A stretch of DNA of 64,000 nucleotides. Source: Onthophagus taurus (Eukaryota > Arthropoda > Insecta > Coleoptera > Scarabaeidae). Where the stretch lies: contig NC_091976.1 of the NCBI RefSeq assembly GCF_036711975.1, forward strand, positions 2,914,001 to 2,978,000, in the 5' to 3' direction. The notes beneath the pieces were generated by a model. The model saw only the letters and a program-made list of their open reading frames with translations. It ran no database searches and was not told where the DNA came from. A program made the position numbers and the translations under genes. This document shows, in pieces, positions 55,647-64,000 of the stretch (position 1 is its first letter; each line of letters starts with the position of its first letter).

Positions 55647-57857
55647 CAGGGTGTCCCGTTAAGCGTACGGAGCGGCTGTATCTCTAGAACGGTACGGCCA
55701 AGAGGTTTGGGAAAAAAATCCTTATAAGCAAAGTGGGCAAGAGAAATAGCTGGAAATTATTTTGAAGTTCGTAATTCGACCGCTAGGGGGCGTAACTGCC
55801 ATTGAAAAACATAAAGTTCCCGCTATCTCAGAAACTTAGACGATGAGCTATAACTTTGACAACATCATTTAATAGCTTTTATAATACCGCCTCGCTTTTT
55901 GGTTTGCGATATTTCTCATATCTGTCATAATAAGGGAGGGGAAGGCCAATGCGTTTTCATATGTTTACATTTTAATATCTCCTAGACCATTCAACCGATT
56001 TGAATGTTTTCGGTGTTGTTAGAAAGAGCATGTTATGCTCTTTTTAAAGATATTTTCAGTAAGACCGTCTGCTTTAAAACAAATGAACTAGAGGACGTTA
56101 TCTGCAGCGATTACATATTTTTGTGATTTTTGAAGAAAAGTTAAATGGAACGATACTATTTACTTCACAGATCCTTGGTCACCTTCAAATTTGCTAAATT
56201 TTAGTGAAAACCGCATCTCGATGTCGCCACCCGTTCTCGAGTTATAGAAGAAAATGTTAAAAACTCGAGTGCCATCAATCGGATCCAGTTACCTCATCGA
56301 GAAAAACAAATCACATAACCATGGTAACTGTAAACATGTCATTTACTAACGCAGAAGCGTATGATAGAGCGTATGATGATTTATTTTCAATGTTTCAAAT
56401 ACGATGCAACTGCATGGCAAAAATGTGCAATGCAATTACGACAAAGAAAGACATTTTTCTCTAGAAGTGTTTTTAAGATTGACTTAGCGATTACGGAAAA
56501 CTGGCAACGTGTAGCCCATTCAGACATCTCTATGAATTCGTAAATCATATTGGTGCGCAATGTGATCCCACATAATCTGGGAACTCCGAAAACAATTGTC
56601 CACAAGAGTTCTCAAGAGAATAATATTTCCACCACGTTGTTTTACATCAGGCCTTAACAGATACCGATTATGATAACAGACTGAACTATTACCATTGACT
56701 TTTAAATATGATTTGGGCAAATCCAAACCTTTTATCACGAATGCTATGGATGCATGAAGCATCTGTCAACAAGCTGATGTAAACTTGCATAATATGCATT
56801 CTTGGTTCGAGCAAAACATTGCTTTCACCCCTTTATCTATTGGGCAGACTAAACGACCTGACTTTTCAAGAAAAACCAATAACCAGGAAAAATATGACAA
56901 AACACTAAATACCAGTAAAAACGTGTCCAGGGAAGAGACTTAAGCAGCGCTTTTTTTTCGTCGAAACTAGATTAAATAAATGCATCGAGGTTTATGGAAG
57001 GCATTTCGCTCATTAGTGAGTTATTTTTGCCAAAAATTTAAGTTATTCTAAGTGTTTTGGTTTATTTTGTTTTATTATCATTGTTGATGTTTCATTGATC
57101 CGTTGGCTTTTCAACACGCCTCAAAAGTAGTTTTGAAGCAGTTCTAAGCTTAGATAAAGTGTGAAGGAAGGTTATAGATAATAAAATTTTTGTTCTCTCT
57201 AATTTGTTTCCTAAGGTAACTTGATCCGATTAAGATATACGAATTTTTAACATTTTCTTTTATAATTCGAGAATGGATGGAGATATCGAGGTGCGGTTTT
57301 CACTAATATTTAGCAAATTTTATGGTGATTAACGGTCTGTGAAGTAAATAGTATCGTTCCATTTAACTTTTCTTCAAAAATCACAAAAATATGTAATCGC
57401 TGCAGATAACGTCCTCTAGTTCATTTGTTTTAAAGCAGACGGTCTTACTGAATATCTTTAAAAAGAGCATAACATGCTCTTTCTAACAACACCGAAAACA
57501 TTCAAATCGGTTGAATGGTCTAGGAGATATTAAAATGTAAACATATGAAAACGCATTGGCCTCCCCCTCCCTTATTATGACAGATATGAAAAATATTTCA
57601 AAACAAAAGCGATGCGGTATTATCCAAGCTACTAAATGATGTTGTCAAAGTTATAGCTCATCGTCTAACTTTCTGAGATAGCGGGAATTTTATGTTTCTC
57701 TATGGCAGTTACGCCCCCTAGCGGTCGAATTACGAACTTCAAAATAATTTCCAGCTATTTCTCTTGCCCACTTTGCTTATAAAGATTTTTTTCCCAAACC
57801 TCTAGGCCTTACCGTTGTTGAGATACAGCCGCTCCGTACGCTTAACGGAACATCCTG
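55647..57857 (+). mobile_element. mariner-type element with TIRs of about 620 bp
   Basis: Ends CAGGGTGTCCCGTTAAGCGT and the complementary CATCCTG, flanked by TA. Arms 55647-56290 and 57225-57857 are inverted and about 95% alike. The interior encodes, in broken frames, the start of a transposase (MSFTNAEAYD, 56338 on) and the block MIWANPNLLSRMLWMHEASV followed by NLHNMHSWFEQN. The second catalytic Asp region and the C-terminus are absent, so it is a deleted element. Confidence 0.85.
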
Positions 57858-57865
57858 TATTATGA

Positions 57866-58890
57866 CTTAGAGATGTATCAAATATTCGCATTCACATTAG
57901 CATTCTCGAATATTCGCATATTTTTCAACATTCGTATTCGCGAAAAACATGCGAATATTTTGCGAATATTTCTAACCATACATTTTTTAATTTGTTGAAT
58001 TGAAAATGACACACAATATTTTAAAAAGTTTTATCTTTAGTAATAAAAATTAAAAATCAACAAATGTTTACTTCTGACTTAACATGAAATAAAACCTATA
58101 AATCAAAATACTATAACTGCATAGTTATCTAAAACATGTCTTATTGTAATGTTCTTAAACCAAAAAAATATTATGAATATAAATTAAATAAAAACACAAC
58201 ATCTATCTGCGAAAATAAACAAAAATATTTTCTTTTCTAGGTAACTAGCTCCAATATGTAACAATTTTTTTGAAAACTAATTGTAGGTAACTGTCTGTAA
58301 CTGTTGAAATGAAAACTATAAATTTGGTTTCAAGCAAACACTATTACTGCTTTGATTATAATTAGAAAAAGCAATATGTGTGTACTCAATAATTACAAAA
58401 TATATCCAAAAAAGTTAATATTTAAATTGAAGAAGAGGAATATTATATTTTAAAAATAAAAGCTTTGACGCCTTTTCTTCTTGTAGTCTGTTTCGATGTG
58501 ATGTGTAAATAAGCCCAGCTTCACTAAAAAATCTCTCACTAGGAACACTTGTTGGTGGTGTAACCTGATATTGTCTTGCAACAGGAGAAAGAAGTTTATA
58601 TTTCATCTCATTCACCTTCCACCACAGAAGTGGATCTTTATCTTTTTTTAAACGCTTTTCAGATAAATATTCCGTAATAGTTTTTCTGACCAATAGGTGT
58701 AAGGCATTAGCAGGCGGAGGTTGATCACTAGTGATTTCGCTTTCTCCTTCACTTTCACTGGAAGAATCCATTAGGGAAATCATGGTGTCTCTAACAGATG
58801 CCTGCCTTATTGACTGAAATGCACTGGGTCCTAACTTTTCGACTCCATCAGTTAATCTGGCACGCTTTGCTTTAGGGCCACTTGATCTAA
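57866..58890 (-). mobile_element. hAT-type element relic
   Basis: The left edge has repeated ATATTCGCAT-type motifs (57890-57970), as in hAT ends. The minus-strand frame 58783-58415 encodes LLSPVARQYQVTPPTSVPSE and RFFSEAGLIYTSHRNRLQ, the C-terminal dimerisation domain of hAT transposases; upstream RLTDGVEKLGPSAFQS continues it. The N-terminal part and the right TIR are missing. Confidence 0.75.
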
Positions 58891-58984
58891 AGTGTGCAAT
58901 TGATGCATTTATTTGTTTTTCATGTCCAAAAAAAGAATTTTGAGAAAATCAAGAAAAACTGCTTACCTTTATACTGTAAAGGAT

Positions 58985-59424
58985 TTTTAGTAATTCGGGG
59001 CGGTATTGAAAGCTATAACAGTACTCAATCGGGTGCTGTAATGAGACTCCTTACAGCATCCGATGCTGTAATGAGATTTTAGTAACATTTTATGGAACCA
59101 GTTCAAGTTGGTGACATTGGGTCATTAATTTTTCTAGTTGTCAATGTGACAATGTTTGTCTATGGATGTTTAAATACGTTCTTAGCATCGAATACAAGGT
59201 CCACAATGATGAGGACATTGAACTCTGAGCAATTTCTCTTATTTTGGGAGGTGTACATGAAACATTTTTGTCGGGTGAATACATTTTGTGTTTTGACAGT
59301 TTCTAATTGTCAATTCAAATTTCTATTTTCAAGTGTTACGGTGTTACCAACATACCTATTTTCCTACTTTGTCAAAATTTATTTTATTTTTGAAAAAAAA
59401 AGGATAGAAACGCGAATTACAAAA
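58985..59424 (+). repeat. tandem repeat unit 1
   Basis: About 440 bp that recurs as 59565-59724 plus 60713-60965. Shared blocks include CCAGTTCAAGTTGGTGACAT and GAGGTGTACATGAAACATTT. Short frames in it are conserved only because the units are duplicates. Origin unknown. Confidence 0.7.
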
Positions 59425-59560
59425 AATAGCATAAAAAACACGTTTCGTAAGACTTAAAGCACTCATTCATTAAAAAACTCGTGGCTTCGCCACTCGTTTT
59501 TTAACTTGAATTCGTGCATTTCAAACATGTCTTACGAAACTTGTTTTTTAATATACTATT
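59425..59560. mobile_element. palindromic MITE between the tandem units
   Basis: ACACGTTTCGTAAGAC at the left pairs with GTCTTACGAAACTTGT at the right. The middle has ACTCGTGGCTTCGCCACTCG, itself a hairpin. Unit 2 ends without it near 60965. Confidence 0.65.
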
Positions 59561-59564
59561 TTGT

Positions 59565-60965
59565 AATTCGCGACGGTAATGAAAGCTCTGCAGTATCCGA
59601 TGCTGCAATGAGATTTTAGTAACATTTTATGGAACCAGTTCAAGTTGGTGACATTGGATCATTAATTTTTCTAGTTGTCAATGTGACAATTTTTGTCTAT
59701 GGATGTTTAAACACGTTCTTAGCACAGAGTAAGGCAGAGAGTTAGCTCACCGGGAAAATGATAGGCCATTCTCTATCTCTTATTATCACCTTATTATTAT
59801 TATCATAATACCGATATTTTCTCTTTGTCATCTTGATAGAAATCCTTAGTAGATGGCGTACATGTCGTTAGTAATATTACAGAAAGCTGTTGACTTTGTT
59901 TAAGCGGTTTTGACATTTTATGTATGTATGTTACATATCACACAGTCCTTTTGCGTTTATTGTCTTATTTGTGCTTATTATCTATTTTTGCGTTGTATTT
60001 TTTACGAATAATTTTCGAGAATAATTATTGTAAAAATGTTTTGCATTGTGTGTGGATGTAGCGAAGATGACGTTGGAAAATTATTTTGTTTTCCCAAGAA
60101 TAAGGACAGGTTAGTATTTTAATTATATTAATGTTTAATTTCAATAGTATTCAAATTAAGTATTCAAATTTTTGATAACACCGTGTCACTTAGGGTAAGA
60201 AGCAGTTGGTGTTTGATAACCAACATTTATTAAATTTGTTATAATGCTTTTTTGTTGTATGTACTTTATCAATTGAAAACCACAGACAAAAACGGCCAAC
60301 CCAACCCAACCTGTGAGGGTCATCCCGGAGAAGACAAGGACAGGGGTTTTTAGTGTAATTATATTGTAATTTAAATATAAAATTTTAAATCGCCAATGGA
60401 TTTCTCTTTATTTTGCATTGAAATTATAAAATTATAACTTTTTGATTTGAGGTGCTTTTTATTGGTCTATTAAGCTGTAATTATTTTGGCTTACGCAAGC
60501 TAAATATAGCTTAATAGATCCACAAAAAGCACATTAGATCAAAAATATTTCTGTATTCAAATTTTAAATTAAATAAAAGATTTGAATTTGGCGCCAATTG
60601 CATTTTTGCTTCTCACTGCCATCTACATAAGTGTTACATGATGAGTGAGAGAGACCGGTATATATTGGATCTCGCTTTCACAATGGAGTTGGCCGTCTGG
60701 TAGTAGTCTGTGGTTCTTAGCATCGAATGCAAGGTTCACAATAATGAGGACATTGAACACTGAGCAATTTCTCTTATTTTGGGAGGTGTACATGAAACAT
60801 TTTTTTCAGGTGAATACATTTTGTGTTTTGACAGTTTCTAATTGTCAATTCAAATTTCTATTTTCAAGTGTTACGGTGTTACCAACTGCTACATACCTAT
60901 TTCCCTACATTGTCAAAATTTATTTTATTTTTGTTAAAAAAAAAGGATAGAAACGCGAATTACAA
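59565..60965 (+). repeat. tandem repeat unit 2, interrupted by an insertion
   Basis: 59565-59724 and 60713-60965 are collinear with unit 1. A foreign segment of 988 bp lies between, bounded by the direct repeat gttcttagca, which is single in unit 1. Confidence 0.75.
59725..60712 (+). mobile_element. insertion with a THAP-finger first exon (P-element-like?)
   Basis: 988 bp inserted in the tandem unit with the 10-bp repeat gttcttagca on both sides (a true duplication of 8 could be extended by chance). It contains ATG at 60036 followed by MFCIVCGCSEDDVGK and LFCFPKNKD, then a GTTAGT donor at 60110. The C-x2-C start and FPK block fit a THAP zinc finger, the DNA-binding domain of P-type transposases. 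No catalytic region is present, and clear TIRs were not found (CAGAGTAAGG against CACAGACTAC). A non-autonomous P-like element is the favoured reading. Confidence 0.5.
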
Positions 60966-61285
60966 AAAATATTTTTTAATATATTATTGATTTTATTAAG
61001 ATGTTTTTATAATTAAATGTAGAATAAAAAATAACTTTTGACTTTAGTTTTTGTTTATTTTGCACACAAAACCAAAAAATTATCAAAAATTAAAAAATAT
61101 TGGAAAAGTAACACTTGTCCCAATGTCAATGCTTGTCAATGTTTATTAGTTGTCAATGTTTATTAAAGAACAAAAATACTGGAGTGAATGAGGAGCACTA
61201 TCCGATTTTGACATAAAACGATTATATTTACATAACAACATGTTTTTTGATTGTAGTAAGGGACAGGAATTTCAGTCAGTATTGG
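60966..61285. other. AT-rich spacer
   Basis: No gene or repeat recognised. Confidence 0.4.
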
Positions 61286-61289
61286 AAAT

Positions 61290-62060
61290 AAGGCTACGGT
61301 TACAGTGCAAGCGAATTCGCGCGAACCATAGTTCGGGCGTGTACGTCCGAATCATAGATAAGATATAATATATTTGTTATATAGATGGGCAACTATAAAC
61401 GTTTGATTGAAATGCGCAATTAGTTTTGGATACTGTCACCTACAGCGCTGAAATCATTGGCAGGCGGGAAATATAAATTAAATTTGTTATTTGAAAGGTT
61501 TATCGATGATTTTTTACGAAAGCATTGCTTGGCGACAAAACTTTACAAACTGTGCAAAACTTTAAACACATTAAATTTTGTCGTTTACAATGTTTTACAA
61601 AAAAACATCAAAAAAACATGACTAGGTATTAAATTATTATTTGGTACAGGGTTTATTAAAAAGTCTTTAAATGAATAACAAAGACTTTATTCTTTAATTT
61701 TTTTATTATTATTTTTACCACATCGTTTCCTTTTAATTTTATTGCATTTATCCAATGCTGCTTCCGCATCAATCGAGGTGTACTTATTATAAAGCAACAA
61801 CAACAAATCGCCTTTTTTTCAAATCGCTAGCAACTCTTCCACTGTACACAATACAACGCAATCAAAAATATTAGTATGTCAAACCTGGTCAAACCAGTCA
61901 AACTGACAACTCAAAAAATTGCCAAAATGGGTTCTGTAATCGAAAGCAACGCCATAAGTGACAGTATCCAGAATTAAACGTATGTTCCCAACTTCATTAA
62001 TACGAGTGACTGGTGCATGGTCCGAATTCGGGCGAACAAACAAACCGATATAGTGAAATG
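61290..62060. repeat. Harbinger-like end plus nested MITE
   Basis: GGCTACGGTTACAGTGCAAG at 61291 is repeated in direct orientation, slightly changed, at about 62064. Between them 61385-61995 has inverted ends: GGGCAACTATAAACG with TTTGGATACTGTCAC, against GTGACAGTATCCAG ending CGTATGTTCCCAAC. This suggests a MITE of about 610 bp nested in an older Harbinger-type end. Boundaries are uncertain. Confidence 0.45.
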
Positions 62061-62203
62061 TGTATGGTTACAGTACAAGCGAATTAATCGCGCGAATCGC
62101 TACTTGTCGCTAGAAGTTCAAATGGGTTTGTTTTTTTCGCGCGAACTGCACATTTTAATATTGAAATTCAAGTTGGCATTATTTCAAATAATATTTGGAT
62201 ATC

Positions 62204-63565
62204 ATGGATAATGAGAAATTAATCCTACTGGTGTTCGACAGAAGAGTGTTGTGGGACCAAAAATATAAAGGATACCATAATCGTGACAAATCGCGAAAAT
62301 TATGGGAAGAAGTGGCAACTGAATTAAATGTAGGCAGTAAGTAAAATTTTTTTATATAAAGCAATTAGTGTATGATTTTAATTTCACATTAAACTACAAT
62401 TTATTAAGCTAGTCACACTGTTTAATGTTTTCTAATGTATTTATATAATTGAGATGTTAAATTCCGGTCTTAAATAGTATATTGTTGTGGTATGGCGCCA
62501 ATTTCACTATTAAAATATAGTTTAAAAGTTTCTCATACATCGTATGCCACGTTAGTAGACCTGTTGTTTGCACGAGCTTTCTAATTGTCCTTCCCTGTCT
62601 ATAATTACGTTATGTAATTACTTTTATTATGCATTTCACTATTAAATCGACCTTATTTGGATGACACTCTATAGGTTTGTTTAATAGTCTCCATTTTGCT
62701 GTCATAATTCCAAATGAGCATTCCACTGTTCTGCGACACCGTGACAGTCTGTAGTTGAATATTTCTTCTTCCCTTGAGAGATTTCGTTTAGAATAGGGTT
62801 TCATTAGATACTTTTTTAAAGGATATGCATCGTCACGTAGTAAAACGTGCGACATCGGAATTGGGAAGTTTTCTATTTTCTGGTAGTAAAGATCGATGTT
62901 CTAACTGCTGCGATAAAGTTGAAGAAGCAAAAGTTCCGCCATCGCTTTGTTTCCCACATCCACCCACGTCAATGCACACAAATTTATAATTTGTATCTGC
63001 TACTGATATGTAGTACTATGGAAAAGTATTGTTTATAATTATAAAACATTGTGCCAGTTTTATCTTTTTGTCATTTTCAGGTGAAACAGCAAAGTCACAA
63101 TGGAAAGGACTGAGAGATACATTTCGGAGAGAATACCAAAAAGTGAAAATTAAATGCTCCGGTGATGAAGGAGGAGAACAGGTTGGCTCTACCTGGCCTT
63201 ACTACGATAGTTTGTGTTTTCTGGCAGATGAGATGACACCGAGAGAAAGTGCAGGTAATGTTCCACCAGTGCGTAATAAAAATGTTGAAAGCACAATATC
63301 ACAAGAACAGAGGCAATATGAAGAACTCTCTCAAATGCAATCCTGCAGTGATGATTATCAGGATGATGTTAGTAACCAACCTGTAGAGGAAGAAACCCCA
63401 TCAATATGTACAGTTAGAACGCCAGAATCAACTGAAAAACACCCAACGCGTTCTCTGAAACATTCGAGCGATATACAGAAAAGAATGATAGAAGTGGAAA
63501 AGGAAAAACTTAAATTTTTTAAAGCCTTTAGTACAGTTGCAGTTGCAACAAGTTCTTGTCAATGA
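62204..63565 (+). CDS. MADF-domain protein (PIF/Harbinger-associated)
   Basis: Exon 1 (62204-62336) reads MDNEKLILLVFDRRVLWDQK and KLWEEVATELNV, with a GTAAGT donor. Exon 2 (63081-63565) begins ETAKSQWKGLRDTFRREYQK after TTTTCAG, and YYDSLCFLADEM completes the MADF fold. A Glu/Ser-rich linker and KRMIEVEKEKLKFFKAF, a BESS-like helix, follow. Joined in phase: 205 aa. MADF proteins are the usual partner of PIF/Harbinger transposases in animals. After 63545 another frame reads QQVLVNEVMSYTQPVQ and runs on for about 55 codons, so the C-terminus may be frameshifted here. Confidence 0.7.
62610..63010 (-). pseudogene. Harbinger DDE transposase, C-terminal half
   Basis: The minus strand reads FVCIDVGGCGKQSDGGTFAS (first Asp block), LPNSDVSHVLLRDDAYPLKK (second block, DDAYPL), then FNYRLSRCRRTVECSFGIMT and AKWRLLNKPIECHP. 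These are the DDE_Tnp_4 signatures of PIF/Harbinger transposases. The N-terminal half is absent upstream. It lies antisense within the intron of the MADF gene. The end IIKVIT stops short of the usual LHN block. Confidence 0.75.
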
Positions 63566-64000
63566 AGTCATGTCTTACACGCAACCAGTACAACGCACAC
63601 TTTCTTCAGATACGTTTTCCGCACCTCCCTCAACTCAAACTTCCTATACTCCTCAACCTACACCTTCTCCTTCGTTATCAGAATCCAGTTTACGTCACTC
63701 TTATATTTTACTCTAATCACCTGTCTCTCGATCTAATAACATACCCAAGCATTTGAATTCAGCAGTAAGCAACGTTCAAGACTCCCAGTTGGATATCGCA
63801 GCAGAAGAACAAAGTTACAGTCTAGCATCGTATGTCACAAATTTCCAGATGTAAATAAACTTACAATTAGAATTAGATTTATTTTGCTTACTTACCTTAA
63901 ACTTACTGTTAACTTTTCAGATGGAGAAATACATTCTCTAAAATTACATTGTTTTCTTATATATTCCTCTATCGCATTCGATATATAAAAGTATGTGTCA
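63566..64000. other. tail of the Harbinger-type region
   Basis: Holds the alternative C-terminal frame of the MADF gene (a Pro/Ser-rich stretch such as APPSTQTSYTPQPTPSP, one stop, then further sense-like sequence ending LASYVTNFQM at about 63853). The right TIR of the element was not found before the window ends. Confidence 0.45.

Noticed and set aside
58985-60965. Small repeated frames (such as at 59092-59457 and 60645-60950) as a gene family
   Set aside because: Their similarity is explained by the tandem duplication of the whole segment, and the frames are not otherwise supported.

Overview
This window looks like nuclear DNA from an insect, most likely a beetle; the order is inferred from the feel of the proteins, not proven. 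The background is AT-rich and packed with transposon remains. The clear host genes are replication-dependent histones with perfect 3' stem-loops, a secreted DM9-type protein and a cluster of secreted histidine acid phosphatases. No tRNA, rRNA or CRISPR array was seen.

Layout. 0-4 kb: a decayed RTE-type LINE split by a Penelope-type palindrome and a piggyBac relic. 5.5 kb: a mariner-type transposase scrap. 6.9-22.6 kb: a divergent H2A/H2B pair whose short spacer holds two jockey-clade LINEs head to head; the second carries a Ty3/gypsy-type LTR retrotransposon. H2A here is a frameshifted pseudogene, H2B is intact. 23.8-27.1 kb: a long-terminal-repeat-inverted DNA element with a peptidase-like gene remnant. 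27.2-28.4 kb: the intact paralogous H2A/H2B pair, followed by a deleted copy of that DNA element and several MITEs. 33.0-34.0 kb: divergent H3/H4. 35.4-36.2 kb: the four-exon secreted DM9-like gene. 37.3-40.9 kb: an IS630/mariner-type element and a hAT element, both with target duplications. 43.3-54.2 kb: four acid phosphatase copies arranged as a mirror-image duplication (two minus, two plus; one sound copy in each arm). 54.6-61 kb: MITEs, a second long-TIR mariner-type element, a hAT relic, a tandem repeat and a THAP-coding insertion. 61.3-64 kb: a PIF/Harbinger-type region with a spliced MADF gene and an antisense transposase.

How it fits together. The two H2A/H2B pairs and about 1.1 kb of 3' flank are a segmental duplication, so most insertions have an empty site in the other copy and can be ordered. 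The most striking feature is that both jockey LINEs lie in the sense direction of the histone gene they cut off, next to its predicted start site, so the histone promoter now sits between two divergent LINEs. All structures come from reading the sequence alone; splice sites, TSDs and promoters are predictions.
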